Assembly (NCBI GenBank): GCA_003251535.1 | Contig: QKFD01000095.1 | Coordinates: forward strand, 1-64,000 | DNA: 64,000 nucleotides | Source: Chromatiales bacterium | Lineage (GTDB): Bacteria; Pseudomonadota; Gammaproteobacteria; Thiohalomonadales; Thiohalomonadaceae | Direction of reading: 5' to 3' | In this document: positions 27,776 through 37,030 of the stretch, one piece after another | Position numbering within the stretch: position 1 is the first letter of the stretch | How the letters are laid out: each line of letters starts with the position of its first letter | The notes under the pieces: model-generated | The model's database searches: none | What the model was told of the DNA's origin: nothing | What the model saw: the letters and a program-made list of their open reading frames with translations, nothing else | Position numbers and translations under genes: made by a program

Positions 27776-29451
27776 AGCGCCATCAGCGGCACTACCAGTA
27801 GCAGCCACGGTGAGAACTCAGCAGGTACCACCAACTTCTGGGCGCCGGACCAGGGGGTGACGAAGCCGTCGGGATCGACGCCGCGGACCCTCAACCAGTA
27901 GCTGCCGCTGGGTGGTAGGGGCAGGGCGACGCTAGGGTCGCTGCTTTCACCCTCGGCCAGGAGGGGGCTGAAGTCCATGTTGTCAGCCAGCTGGTACTCA
28001 AAGCGCTGGCCCTCCTCACCGGCCCAGTGGAACTGGATCTCGTTGTCGCCGATGGTGGGTGGCTCTGGGATGGCGGCGGGTGGGCGTACCTCAAACTGGG
28101 CAGGGGCCGACCAGGGTCCAGTGTCGCCATCGGCGCGGACACTGGCCACGCGCCACTGGTAGCTGCCAGGGGGCAGCTCTGCCTGGTAGCCACTGCTGGT
28201 CAGGCCTTCGACACTCATGGGAGGGGCGTCGGGGTGTTCGCTGTTGGTCAGGCTAAAGCGGTAGCTGGCGGCCTCGGGGGCCTCGGTCCAGGTGAACTGG
28301 AGTGGACCGGCTATCACCTTACCGCCGGCCGCTGGGTTGGAGAGGAAGGGGGGTTCCGGCCGCGCCTTGAGGCGGAAGGTGTGATAGGCGTCCTCCCCCT
28401 CCAGGCCGTGGCTATCCACGGCGCGTAGGGTAAGGCGGTAGGTGCCGTCGGCCAGGCCGGCAAGGCGGGCCGGCTCTCCCACCGGTTGGAGTACCTCCAG
28501 CTGCACCGGTGCATTCGGCCCCTCTGCCGCCACCTGGAGGCGAAACGCCTCGGCCCCCGCCATCGCCGGGAGGGGGATGCGCAGCAGTGGCTCTTCAAAC
28601 AGGTTGGGGAGATCGGCGGTCGCCGGCGGAGGCAGTAGCGGGATCGGCTTGGGTAGGGTGCTGTCGCCGGCCTCCACCACCAGGCCATAGCCAGGGCCCA
28701 CCCGCTGGGTGCCGCGCTGCTCAGCGCTGACCCCCACCACCCCTTCGGTCACCTCGGTGCGGGCGACTTTGGCATCGGCATTGATACGGAAGTGGGTGCC
28801 GCGTACACCAATAATGGCCGTGGGGGTATCGACCCGGAAACGGGCCGCCGGCCCCTTCTGGGGGACCACCTGGGACTCCACTCGCCCCTGCTCAAGCCCT
28901 AGCCCCATATCTACCCCCTCCATGCCCCGGTAGCCATGGAGGGTATCGACCCGGACGGATGAGCGGGCTGGGAGTGAGAGCTGACTACCATCCGGTAGCC
29001 GTAGGACCACATGGCCATCCTCCCCTGTGGTCAGGTGGCTGCCGGCGGCCACTTTGTCGCCAGGCGCCAACCCCCCACCATTTTTCTGGGCCTGACCCGC
29101 AATGGCGACTACCTGCGCCGCACGGGGCTCCGCCTCTAGCCAGTCAACGGGGATGCGTAGGGTCGAGCCGATCGGCATCCGATAGGGATCGGCCACGTTA
29201 TTTAAGTGCATCAGCTGTCGCCAGTAGCTGGGTTTGACCAGCATCCGCTGGCCGATGCCGATGAGGGTATCGCCCTGCTGGACACGGTAGCTCAGCTCTT
29301 CGCTGTGGGCCGGGGTGTGGATCAGGCCCAGGGCGAGCAGGGCCGCGACGGTCAGCGGCCTGATACGGGCGTAGGGTTGGAGAGGAGGGGAAACGAAGCT
29401 CGTCGGCGGCACAGGCGAACTCCCTGGAATCGTAAGATCGCAGTAACCCAT
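27772..29451 (-). CDS. Exported LysM / FecR / FnIII-like protein
   Basis: A 559-residue protein with a hydrophobic export signal (about 33-48, ending HTPAHSEE), LysM (YRVQQGDTLIGIGQRML, peptidoglycan binding), a FecR domain (about 125-235, TPTAIIGVRGTHFRI) and two or three fibronectin III-like repeats (about 255-535). The C-terminus has a short hydrophobic stretch. The start at 29451 has GGAGA six bases upstream; an ATG four codons earlier also exists. It overlaps the CHASE2 gene by four bases. It likely senses or scaffolds at the cell wall for the CHASE2 kinase; the specific signal is unknown. Confidence 0.82.
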   Translation of the reverse strand: MGYCDLTIPGSSPVPPTSFVSPPLQPYARIRPLTVAALLALGLIHTPAHSEELSYRVQQGDTLIGIGQRMLVKPSYWRQLMHLNNVADPYRMPIGSTLRIPVDWLEAEPRAAQVVAIAGQAQKNGGGLAPGDKVAAGSHLTTGEDGHVVLRLPDGSQLSLPARSSVRVDTLHGYRGMEGVDMGLGLEQGRVESQVVPQKGPAARFRVDTPTAIIGVRGTHFRINADAKVARTEVTEGVVGVSAEQRGTQRVGPGYGLVVEAGDSTLPKPIPLLPPPATADLPNLFEEPLLRIPLPAMAGAEAFRLQVAAEGPNAPVQLEVLQPVGEPARLAGLADGTYRLTLRAVDSHGLEGEDAYHTFRLKARPEPPFLSNPAAGGKVIAGPLQFTWTEAPEAASYRFSLTNSEHPDAPPMSVEGLTSSGYQAELPPGSYQWRVASVRADGDTGPWSAPAQFEVRPPAAIPEPPTIGDNEIQFHWAGEEGQRFEYQLADNMDFSPLLAEGESSDPSVALPLPPSGSYWLRVRGVDPDGFVTPWSGAQKLVVPAEFSPWLLLVVPLMAL

Positions 29452-29604
29452 GTTCGTCTCCATAATCTATGAAGGATCGATAAGCAGTGGGGCGCAGTTA
29501 TTACAAGGCGCCAGGCGCGCCATCCTAACAGTTTGTTGACATAAGGGTTGTGCTCCACTGCGCGTTGTCGTTGGGTAGGCTCCTGTGGTTCTTGGTCAGA
29601 CATA

Positions 29605-29638
29605 GAAAAAAGGGGCGGTGCCCGCAAGGTCCGCCCCT
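29605..29638 (-). terminator. Orphan intrinsic terminator
   Basis: Arms aggggcgg and ccgcccct around a 12-base loop, followed on the minus strand by a run of seven U. It lies about 300 bases past the fccB terminator with no clear gene between, implying a small transcript upstream of it. Confidence 0.75.
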
Positions 29639-29684
29639 CAACAGTGCCTCCATGCTATTACTGCTTCCCTGTCGGCTGAACGTC

Positions 29685-29723
29685 GGGTTTGGCGGTGCCC
29701 CCGCCAGGCCCACCGCCAAACCC
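29685..29723. repeat. Perfect 13-bp inverted repeat
   Basis: gggtttggcggtg at 29685-29697 pairs with caccgccaaaccc at 29711-29723 across a 13-base loop. There is no U-run on either side, so it is more likely part of a structured RNA than a terminator. Confidence 0.7.
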
Positions 29724-29935
29724 GCTGCGGGCAGTCCCACGCACCTGGCGGAGTCGGATCACCCAGACCCAACCCCTTGCTGCTGGTGGTCGGCTCCAGC
29801 GAAGGGGTGGGTAGCCGGTGTTATTGGTCACCACCCGCAAGAGTCATGGTAGGAGGTTGGTAGGGCCACTTCACTCACAGCGTGACCGGGCTTGCTCACC
29901 ATTACTTCACCGCCAGGGGGCGGGCCGTTACCCCT

Positions 29936-29963
29936 AAAAAAACGGGGTCCCGTAGGACCCCGT
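29936..29963 (-). terminator. Intrinsic terminator of the fccAB operon
   Basis: acggggtcc, loop cgta, ggaccccgt is a perfect nine-base-pair stem, followed on the minus strand by seven U. It begins 30 bases past the fccB stop codon. Confidence 0.92.
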
Positions 29964-29992
29964 AGTGGTGGTAAAGCGTTCTCTTGTGCTGC

Positions 29993-31285
29993 TTAGCCGA
30001 AGACGTCGTGGGTGATGTTGCGGAACCAGGAGTGGGCGTAGGAGACCTCCCGCTTCAGGTTGGCATCACTAGCATCGGCAGGGGTGAGGCCGCCGGCGTC
30101 CTTCACTGCGGCGATCTTGCCATCCTCGCCCAGCCGGTAGACGGCGGCGACGGAGATGCCGTGATCCGGGGTGATGATGGAGTAGCAGGTGTTGACGTAG
30201 GAGGGCTCCGGTGCACTGCCACCCTTCAGCAGGGCCACGATGGCGGAGGCGCACACCTTGGCCTGGGAGTTGGCAGAGTAGCCAGATTTGGGCATCGGGG
30301 AGGCGTTGGAGGCGTCGCCGATGACGTGGATATCCTTGTGGACGGTCGATTCAAAGGTCTTTTGGTCCACAGGGCACCAACCAGCATCGTCGGTGAGGCC
30401 GGCGTCGAAGGCGATCTTGCCCGCCTGCTGCGGTGGGATGACGTTGAGGACGTCCGCTTTGTACTCCTCCACTGCCGCCTGTATCGTCAGGGCGTCGGCA
30501 TCGATGGACTCCACCTTGCCGCCGTCGGCACCGCTCACCCACTTGATCATGGATGTCTCGGTGCCATAGCCGTAGTGCTTCTTCCAGCCGGCCAGGAACA
30601 GCCCCTGCTTGGAGAACTTGTCCTTGGGATCGAGGATGACGATCTTTGACTTGGGCTTGTGGTTTTTCAGGTACCAGGCGATCTGCGAGGCGCGCTCGTA
30701 GGGTCCCGGGGGGCAGCGGAACGGGTTGGGCGGTGCGACGATGACGACAGTGCCGCCATCCTTCATCTCCTCCAGCTGCTTGCGGAGCAGGGTGGTTTGC
30801 GGACCCGCCTTCCAGGCGTGGGGGATCTTCTCCGCCAGCTCGGCGCTGAAGCCGGGGATCGCGTCAAACTTGAAGCTGACGCCGGGGGAGACCACGCAAC
30901 GGTCATATGCAAAGCTCTGGCCGCCAGCGGTGGTGACCTTTTTGCCTGCTGCATCGATGCCGCTGACCGTATCGTGCACCACCGTAACACCGTGCTTCTT
31001 CAGCCCTTCGTAGTCGAAGGTGATGGAGTCGAGGGTGCGCTCACCAGAGAGGACCTCGTTGCTCATGAAGCAGGTGTGGTACTTCTCGTTGGCCTCGATC
31101 AGGGTGACATCGACGCTGCTATCCATCATGCGGATATATTTTGCGGTGGTGCAGCCACCCACACCGCCGCCGACCACCACTACCTTCTTGCCTTCGGCGT
31201 GGCTGACCGCGGGAAAGCCGAGGGCACCGATGGCGGCGACGCCGCCGGAGAGCTTGAGGAAGTTTCTACGTGTCGTGTGAGTCAT
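29993..31285 (-). CDS. fccB: Flavocytochrome c sulfide dehydrogenase flavoprotein subunit
   Basis: FccB (430 residues) is the FAD subunit of periplasmic sulfide dehydrogenase, oxidising sulfide to sulfur and reducing the diheme FccA. It has a Tat signal ([14 protein letters not shown]), the FAD motif [10 protein letters not shown], the flavin-attaching Cys in HTCFMSNEV and the disulfide Cys pair in [10 protein letters not shown] and GWCPVDQ. The C-terminal FCSD flavin-binding domain is complete. The start at 31285 gives the clean Tat signal; a GTG at 31306 overlapping the fccA stop (GTGA) would add seven residues. It directly follows fccA and ends at a strong terminator. Confidence 0.93.
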   Translation of the reverse strand: MTHTTRRNFLKLSGGVAAIGALGFPAVSHAEGKKVVVVGGGVGGCTTAKYIRMMDSSVDVTLIEANEKYHTCFMSNEVLSGERTLDSITFDYEGLKKHGVTVVHDTVSGIDAAGKKVTTAGGQSFAYDRCVVSPGVSFKFDAIPGFSAELAEKIPHAWKAGPQTTLLRKQLEEMKDGGTVVIVAPPNPFRCPPGPYERASQIAWYLKNHKPKSKIVILDPKDKFSKQGLFLAGWKKHYGYGTETSMIKWVSGADGGKVESIDADALTIQAAVEEYKADVLNVIPPQQAGKIAFDAGLTDDAGWCPVDQKTFESTVHKDIHVIGDASNASPMPKSGYSANSQAKVCASAIVALLKGGSAPEPSYVNTCYSIITPDHGISVAAVYRLGEDGKIAAVKDAGGLTPADASDANLKREVSYAHSWFRNITHDVFG

Positions 31286-31302
31286 CTCGTTTCCCCGTCC
31301 TA

Positions 31303-31896
31303 TCACTTGCCCTGGCTGGCGTAGAAGTTGAGCAGGGCCGGTAGCCCCTCGTCACCGGCCTTCAACTGAAGCTCTTCCACCTTCTTCTTCATCTTCTTCG
31401 GCATCTCGCGCGTGCCGGCCTTGAAGTCTTCAAAGGTGTAGCTCAGGTAAGGGGTCCACTGGCCCCCTAGCAGGCCGGCATCGTCCTCACTGGAGGTGCC
31501 GCCATCCTCATGGCACTTTTCGCAGAACTGTTTGTGCAGCACGGCCCCCTTCTTGGCCAGCGCCGCATCGAACTTCTGCTGCTGCGGCTCGTAGCTCATG
31601 CCGGAGAAGAAGACGGCCATCGCCTCGATCTCTTCGTCGGTGTAGCCCTTGGCGATGCGATTCATGATGGTGGCGGGACGCTCGCCGGCCCGGTAGGCCT
31701 TCATCGCATCCACAAAATAGGCCTTGGAGATCCCGGCGATGGTGGGCGAGGCCGGCCCCATGCTGACGCCGTGGGTCCCATGGCAACCGGAACAGGTGTT
31801 GCCGAGCATCTCGCCGCTCGGCGTCGCTTGGGCGGTGCCCCCTAGCAGTAGGCCGCCGAGTAGCAGCGCACCCAGAAGCGGTTTTCTATTTTTCAT
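31303..31896 (-). CDS. fccA: Flavocytochrome c diheme cytochrome subunit
   Basis: FccA (197 residues) accepts electrons from FccB. It has a Sec signal peptide (residues 1-24) and two c-type heme sites, CSGCH at 35-39 and CEKCH at 125-129, in the two-domain layout of the family. The following segments ([25 protein letters not shown]) are the blocks also found inside the 1328-residue protein at 3267-7253. The gap to the fccB ATG at 31285 is 17 bases. Confidence 0.92.
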   Translation of the reverse strand: MKNRKPLLGALLLGGLLLGGTAQATPSGEMLGNTCSGCHGTHGVSMGPASPTIAGISKAYFVDAMKAYRAGERPATIMNRIAKGYTDEEIEAMAVFFSGMSYEPQQQKFDAALAKKGAVLHKQFCEKCHEDGGTSSEDDAGLLGGQWTPYLSYTFEDFKAGTREMPKKMKKKVEELQLKAGDEGLPALLNFYASQGK

Positions 31897-31937
31897 GGTT
31901 TCTCCTTTGGGTTATCGTCAAAGTGACGAGCTAACGC

Positions 31938-32903
31938 TTAACCGCCAGTCGCCTGCTTTAGCAACCGACCGATCTCTTGCTCTTTGTTCGCCCCGGCTTC
32001 GTCGAGGGCGCTGGTGCCGCGTTTGTCTACTAAGGTGGGATCGGCGCCCGCTGCCAGCAGCCCCTTGACCACCGCCAACTCACCGCTGTGGACCGCCTCC
32101 ATCAGGGCGGTACGGCCATTGATGTTCTGATGATTGACATTGATGCGGTGGGCGATGAGCCGCGCTACGGCCGCCTCGTTGCCCCGCTCGGCCGCCCAGG
32201 AGAGGGCATTGGAGCCATCTTTGGCCAACGCCTCCAGGTTGTCTCCCGCCGCCACTAGGTGATCGATCACCGCTGCCTGATCGTTGGCGGCGGCCAGGAT
32301 GAGGGCGCTAGCACCATCTTTATCGCGTAGATGGAGATCGGCCTTGGCCTGTAGCAGCAGTTGGAGTGCCACCTCATCCCCCTTCATGGCCGCCACCATC
32401 AGCGGGCTCCGGCCATCGGAGTCGGTGGTGTTGGGGTTGGCGCCATGTTCAATGAGCAGCTGCATGATGTCGTGGTAGCTGTAGCGGGTGGCGTTCATCA
32501 ACGCATCCCAACCGGAGCGGGTCTTGGGGGCGGTGTCCGCACCGGCCTCCAGCAGGGCCGCAACCGTCTCCAGGTGCCCCCCTTCAGAGGCGAAGGTGAG
32601 GGCGGTGCAGCCGGCCACACTCCGGGCGTTGACATGGGCGCCGTGCTGGAGGAGCAGCCGGAGGGCCTCCAGATTGCCCTCCTCGGCGGCAAACATGATG
32701 GCCGACTTGCCGTAGTCGCTATTGGAGTCGGGATTGGCGCCGCGTGTCAGTAACGTGCCGATCAGATCGACGTCACCCACCATCGCCGCTTCACGCAGCT
32801 CCCGTTCGAGATCGGCGGCCAGGGCCGCCGGGGTCGTCAGTAGCGCCGCCACAGTGGTAGCGATGCGCACCATTCGGTTGATCTTCACTGCCGTGGTCCT
32901 CAT
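31938..32903 (-). CDS. Exported ankyrin-repeat protein
   Basis: A 321-residue protein with a signal peptide (cleavage near PAALAADL) followed by about eight ankyrin repeats (for example GKSAIMFAAEEGNLEALRLL and GRTALMEAVHSGELAVVKGL) up to the C-terminus. No catalytic domain is present; ankyrin arrays bind partner proteins. It lies 41 bases upstream of fccA and 11 bases after the NapC-like gene, so it likely helps assemble or anchor this redox operon in the periplasm. That role is inferred. Confidence 0.85.
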   Translation of the reverse strand: MRTTAVKINRMVRIATTVAALLTTPAALAADLERELREAAMVGDVDLIGTLLTRGANPDSNSDYGKSAIMFAAEEGNLEALRLLLQHGAHVNARSVAGCTALTFASEGGHLETVAALLEAGADTAPKTRSGWDALMNATRYSYHDIMQLLIEHGANPNTTDSDGRSPLMVAAMKGDEVALQLLLQAKADLHLRDKDGASALILAAANDQAAVIDHLVAAGDNLEALAKDGSNALSWAAERGNEAAVARLIAHRINVNHQNINGRTALMEAVHSGELAVVKGLLAAGADPTLVDKRGTSALDEAGANKEQEIGRLLKQATGG

Positions 32904-32914
32904 GCGCCTGTGGG

Positions 32915-33490
32915 CTATGACTCTTCGTCGCTATTGAACTCCATCCCCGGTGGATCGGGTTGGGTGTGGGCGATCCCCTGGTGGCAATCGATGCAGGTCT
33001 CTCCCTCCTCGGCGGCGCGCTCGTGTTTGCGCCGTGCTGAGCGCCCCTGGGCAGAGAGATCCATGGTGTCGAAGTCATGGCAGCTGCGACACTCGCGGGA
33101 GTCGGTTGCCTTCATCTTGGCCCAGACGCGGTTGGCCATATCCCAACGGTGCGCCTCATATTTCTCCCGGGTATCCACTGTGCCGGCCAGCTCGTGGTAG
33201 ACATCTTTGGCGGCCAGTACCTTAGCGGCTACCTTGGGGAAGAAGGATTTAGGCACGTGGCAGTCCGCGCAGGTGGCCCGCACGCCAGAGGCGTTTTTGT
33301 AGTGGACCGTCTCCTGATACTCCTCCAGGTTGATCTGCATCGAGTGGCAAGAGGTGCAAAAGGCCATTTCGTTGGTATAGGCGAAAAAGCTGTTGACGCC
33401 GCCAAAGGCGGCAAAACCGATACAGAAGATGACGAAACCGAGGGCGAGCTTCTTCTTCGGGATGCGAGACTGGGTTGCCGGTGTGCTCAT
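32915..33490 (-). CDS. Tetraheme NapC/NirT-type cytochrome c
   Basis: A 191-residue membrane-anchored cytochrome with an N-terminal helix (about 14-37) and four CxxCH sites at 45, 74, 134 and 166, followed by a short acidic tail. The family takes electrons from the quinol pool and passes them to periplasmic reductases, or works in reverse. The start at 33490 (MSTPATQSRIPKKK) fits the family; an in-frame extension to 33748 has no support. It is the first gene of the ankyrin-fccA-fccB run, suggesting electrons from sulfide might enter the quinone pool through it. The direction of flow is inference. Confidence 0.88.
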   Translation of the reverse strand: MSTPATQSRIPKKKLALGFVIFCIGFAAFGGVNSFFAYTNEMAFCTSCHSMQINLEEYQETVHYKNASGVRATCADCHVPKSFFPKVAAKVLAAKDVYHELAGTVDTREKYEAHRWDMANRVWAKMKATDSRECRSCHDFDTMDLSAQGRSARRKHERAAEEGETCIDCHQGIAHTQPDPPGMEFNSDEES

Positions 33491-33807
33491 AGTTGTCCTG
33501 TGTCGCGGCGCTCTACCCGCACCATCGCCTCCCCACGGACAGGGGCAGCGACGAGGCGGCCGGAGACCGCGCCCGATCACGTGAGTGTTGTGTGAGTTGA
33601 GTAATGTTTGAAAAACAGCGGGGCACGCCGGCACCCCGGTCGCCGCGGTGAGGCTGTATGGGTTTTGAGTTCGACGCGGGCGATGGGGACTAATAATGGC
33701 ATAGGCCGAGAAGGGATGCCAAGGTATATCCACATTTCCTGAATACATGGAATATTAGTAAATAATGATTTCTTTACACCTCTAAATGTTCCCTCTATGC
33801 TGCGCCG
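33491..33807. other. Divergent promoter region
   Basis: A 317-base gap between the NapC-like gene (minus) and the thioredoxin-HEAT gene (plus). Its right part (33725-33790) is clearly AT-rich compared with the flanks and is the likely site of both promoters. No gene is supported. Confidence 0.5.
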
Positions 33808-34458
33808 ATGCTGACGGCTGACACCCCCCCTATCGATGCCCTGATCTTCCTCTCCAGCCACTGCCCGTTCTGCCCGGCGTTGGTGGAGGCGGTGATGGCG
33901 CTGGTGAAGGCCGGCGAGATCCGCCGGCTTGAGGTGGTCAATGTCGCCCTGGATCCCGAGGCGGCGGCTGCCCATGGGGTGCGTTCGGTGCCCTGGTTGC
34001 AGCTCGGTCCTCTGCTGCTGGAGGGGGCCCAGAATCCATCCACGCTGCGCGCTTGGATCGCCCGGCTGCACAGCGAGGAGGGGTTGACCGACTACTTCCG
34101 TGAGCAGCTTGCCAGTGGCCGCTTGGCGTTGGCGGAGCGGGTATTGGCGCGTCAGCCAGCGTTGGCTACGGCCCTGCTGCCCCTGGTGGCCAACACGGCG
34201 GCACCGATGCAGGTGCGGGTCGGCGTGGGGGCGCTGCTGGAGGGGCTGGCCGCGGAGGCGTGGGGGCCACTACTGGCAGGTTTGCAGACGTTGACAGAAC
34301 ATGCCGACCATCGCATCCGGGCCGATGCCTGCCACTATCTCGGTTTGAGCCGTGCCGTTGCGGTACGGCCGGCGCTGGTGGCGCGGCTCACCGATGAGTC
34401 GGCGGAGGTACGGGAGATCGCCCAGGAGGCGCTGGCGACCATCGACCAGGGGGCGTGA
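33808..34458 (+). CDS. Thioredoxin-fold protein with HEAT-like repeats
   Basis: A 216-residue cytoplasmic protein. The N-terminal half (about 1-90) is thioredoxin-like with a CPFC redox motif (Cys19, Cys22) and the cis-Pro loop RSVPWLQLG. The C-terminal half (about 120-215) is alpha-helical with HEAT-like repeats (HRIRADACHYLGLS, SAEVREIAQEALATID). It is divergent from the fcc operon and so may act in redox control of sulfur oxidation, though nothing in the sequence proves this. Confidence 0.8.
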   Translation: MLTADTPPIDALIFLSSHCPFCPALVEAVMALVKAGEIRRLEVVNVALDPEAAAAHGVRSVPWLQLGPLLLEGAQNPSTLRAWIARLHSEEGLTDYFREQLASGRLALAERVLARQPALATALLPLVANTAAPMQVRVGVGALLEGLAAEAWGPLLAGLQTLTEHADHRIRADACHYLGLSRAVAVRPALVARLTDESAEVREIAQEALATIDQGA

Positions 34459-34478
34459 TCTCACCCACGGCGTTGTTA

Positions 34479-34509
34479 GGGAGGGGCCGCCCCCTGCGTT
34501 GCCCCTCCC
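34479..34509. terminator. Hairpin between convergent genes
   Basis: gggaggggc and gcccctccc form a nine-base-pair stem with a 13-base loop between the stops of two convergent genes. There is no U-tail. Confidence 0.4.
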
Positions 34510-34549
34510 CATCCATCTCCTCTAGCTGCCTCCCCGCGCCTGCGGTGGG

Positions 34550-35509
34550 TTACTCGAAGGAGGCCGCTTCATACTCCAGCAGCGCCAGGCTGACATGTTT
34601 ACCCAACTCATCGTCAAAGCCGGGCCAGGTGGCAAAGCGCTCTAGCTCTGTTGCGACCAGCGGTTTCATCTCAAAGTCGCTGAGCCCCTCCTCGTAGTGC
34701 TGACCCACCGTTTTATAGAGGCTGTCGAGGTAGTCCCGATAGGCGTGGGCGATCTGGGCATCGCCGGTCTTGCCGTGGCCCGGGATCCACACCTTGGCCG
34801 GCAGGGTCAGCGCCACATCGATGGCGGCGACGCTGCCGCGGAAGGTGCCGTCATCCATCCGCACGATGCGCCGATTGCACACGTTGTCGGCGAGGAACAG
34901 CACCTCCTCCTGGGGGAGATAGATCATCAGGTCGTTGTTGGTGTGGGCCGGACCGGGGTGGATAAAGCGGAAGGTGGTACCACCAAGCTGGATCTCATCA
35001 CCATCCTTCACCGCCCGGTTGGGGGCACGCACCTCGGTACCGCGGGTGGCCCCTTCGGTGAAGCGCTCCATGTTGTCTACCCACATTGTGCCGGCCCCCT
35101 GATCGATGGCGGCGATCATCTGTGGGTGTCCATAGATCGGCACCTGGGGATCGGCATTGCGGAAGGCGTGGTTGCCGAGCCAGTGGTCGCCATGCACATG
35201 GGTGTTGAGGATGGCAATGATGGGCTGCTGGGTCACTTTACGGATCTGGCGTAACACCATCTCGCCGGTCTGGAGGCTGGAGCCGGGATCCACCACCACC
35301 ACGCCACCATCGGTAAGCACAAAGGCGGGGTTATTGATGAAACCTTGGTTCTCGGCGTTGGGGTAGCCGATGGGGCCATGGATGACATAGGTATGGGAGG
35401 CCACCTGATCGGCAGGGTAGTCGGGCAGTGCTGGCCCCGCCTCCGCTGCATAGGCAGCTCCGCTGGCAAGTAGGGCGGCCGTGGCCAGTAGTTGCAGTGA
35501 ACGGAACAT
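34550..35509 (-). CDS. Exported metallo-beta-lactamase-fold hydrolase
   Basis: A 319-residue MBL-fold protein with a signal peptide (residues 1-22). The zinc-binding motif is intact (NTHVHGDHWLGNHAF: His104, His106, Asp108, His109), and a later HTNNDLMIYLPQEEVLFLADNV block carries another metal ligand. It is close to the quinoprotein-associated or SoxH-like periplasmic MBL hydrolases, whose substrates are largely unknown; a role in sulfur or thioester chemistry is possible. Confidence 0.85.
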   Translation of the reverse strand: MFRSLQLLATAALLASGAAYAAEAGPALPDYPADQVASHTYVIHGPIGYPNAENQGFINNPAFVLTDGGVVVVDPGSSLQTGEMVLRQIRKVTQQPIIAILNTHVHGDHWLGNHAFRNADPQVPIYGHPQMIAAIDQGAGTMWVDNMERFTEGATRGTEVRAPNRAVKDGDEIQLGGTTFRFIHPGPAHTNNDLMIYLPQEEVLFLADNVCNRRIVRMDDGTFRGSVAAIDVALTLPAKVWIPGHGKTGDAQIAHAYRDYLDSLYKTVGQHYEEGLSDFEMKPLVATELERFATWPGFDDELGKHVSLALLEYEAASFE

Positions 35510-35719
35510 CTCTCCTCCTCAATGGCTGGGTGGCGCTTGGCGCTCTCTCCACCGTCCGGGCATGGGCCGATGGGGTCCGCTGGAATCTAAACCGGCACTT
35601 CGCCCCCTGCAACTTCACGCTTGGCGCCTGTCATCCGGCTGGATTATGCTCAGGCCAGATCCGCAAACCGACTAGGCCGCCCTCCTGCTACTGCTGCAAG
35701 GGGGCGACGGGAGGGGCGA

Positions 35720-37030
35720 TTGAACCGAATCACCATCCTAGGGGCCCTGCTGTTGGCCCTGCTGCTACCGGGGCCACTCCGAGCGGCAGAGGTGCTCGTG
35801 CTCACCCTGGAGGGCCCCATCGGTCCGGCCAGCCAGAGCTATGTGGAGCAGGGGCTGGCGCGGGCGCAGGCCGATGGGGCCGAGTTGGTGCTGCTGCGGC
35901 TCGACACCCCGGGGGGGTTGATGGAGTCGATGCGGGGGATCGTCAGCGCCATTCTTGCCGCTGATCGCCCGGTGGTGACCTACGTTGCCCCTAGCGGGGC
36001 CCGTGCCGCCAGCGCCGGCACCTATATCCTCTATGCCAGCCATCTGGCTGCCATGGCACCGGCTACCCACGTCGGGGCCGCCACTCCGGTCGCCATCGGC
36101 GGGTCCGCGGCGGGAGAGGGGGCCAGCGCCATGGAGCGCAAACGGGTGAATGATGCCGTGGCCTATCTGCACGGTCTGGCTACCCTCCGCGGGCGCAATG
36201 TCGAGTGGGCGGAGCAGGCGGTGCGGGAGGCGGCCAGTATCGATGCCGCTGAGGCGTTGGCACTGGGGGTGGTGGAGGTGGTGGCGCCCTCCACGGAGGC
36301 GCTGCTGTCGGCCCTGGATGGGCGCACCGTCACCCTGGCCGAGGGGCGCTCAGTGACCTTGGCTACCCAGGCGGCACAGGTGGTCGCCTACGATCCCGAT
36401 TGGCGCATCCAACTACTGGCGGTGCTGACCGATCCCAATGTCGCCTACATCCTGCTGCTGCTCGGTATCTACGGGCTCATCTTCGAGTTCTCCAGCCCCG
36501 GTGCCCTCCTGCCTGGGGTCGCGGGGGCCATCTCCCTGATGCTGGCGCTGTTCGCCTTTCAGGTGTTGCCGATCAACTACGCCGGGGCGGCACTCATCCT
36601 GTTGGGGGTGGTGTTGATGGTGGCCGAGGCGTTTGTGCCCAGCTTTGGCGCCCTTGGCCTCGGGGGGATTGCGGCGCTGGTGGTGGGATCGGTGATCTTG
36701 CTGGACACCCAGGCCCCCGGTTTCGGCCTCTCCCCCGCCTTGATCACCGCCGTGGCGCTCTTCAGTTTGCTGCTCTTGGCGGCGCTGATTGCAGCCGTGG
36801 CTCGGCACCGGCAACTAAAGGTGGTGAGCGGTGCGGAGCAGATGGTGGGCAGCCGCGCCGTGGCATTGGCCGCCTTCCAGGCCCAGGGACAGGTGCGCGC
36901 CCATGGCGAGATCTGGCGGGCGCATAGCACTCGGCCAGTGGCCAAGGGGCAGCCGCTCACCATCACTGCCATCGATGGCCTGACCCTGACCGTGGTACCG
37001 GACGATACAGGAGATCCTGGACATGTTTAG
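35720..37030 (+). CDS. NfeD membrane-bound serine protease
   Basis: A 436-residue NfeD family protein. It has a signal peptide, a ClpP-like serine protease domain (about 25-220; [13 protein letters not shown] and [12 protein letters not shown] carrying the catalytic Ser region), four or five membrane helices (about 235-365) and a C-terminal OB-fold (about 375-430). Family members cleave stomatin partners. I choose the TTG at 35720, preceded by GGGAGGGG; a longer frame from 35621 lacks support. It overlaps the stomatin gene by eight bases, the classic nfeD-stomatin operon. Confidence 0.88.
   Translation: MNRITILGALLLALLLPGPLRAAEVLVLTLEGPIGPASQSYVEQGLARAQADGAELVLLRLDTPGGLMESMRGIVSAILAADRPVVTYVAPSGARAASAGTYILYASHLAAMAPATHVGAATPVAIGGSAAGEGASAMERKRVNDAVAYLHGLATLRGRNVEWAEQAVREAASIDAAEALALGVVEVVAPSTEALLSALDGRTVTLAEGRSVTLATQAAQVVAYDPDWRIQLLAVLTDPNVAYILLLLGIYGLIFEFSSPGALLPGVAGAISLMLALFAFQVLPINYAGAALILLGVVLMVAEAFVPSFGALGLGGIAALVVGSVILLDTQAPGFGLSPALITAVALFSLLLLAALIAAVARHRQLKVVSGAEQMVGSRAVALAAFQAQGQVRAHGEIWRAHSTRPVAKGQPLTITAIDGLTLTVVPDDTGDPGHV

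Larger units (their letters stand above)
29464..29992. other. Intergenic region rich in hairpins
   Basis: A 529-base gap holding, from right to left on the minus strand, the fccB terminator (29936-29963), a 13-bp stem-loop (29685-29723) and a second intrinsic terminator (29605-29638). No protein-coding frame is convincing; a 60-residue frame (29658-29840, TTG start) ends just before the second terminator but has no ribosome-binding site. Confidence 0.5.

Noticed and set aside
29658-29840. 60-residue Gly-rich frame ending before the orphan terminator
   Set aside because: TTG start without a Shine-Dalgarno; the Gly-rich part is just the coding shadow of a 13-bp inverted repeat. Kept as a possible structured RNA instead.
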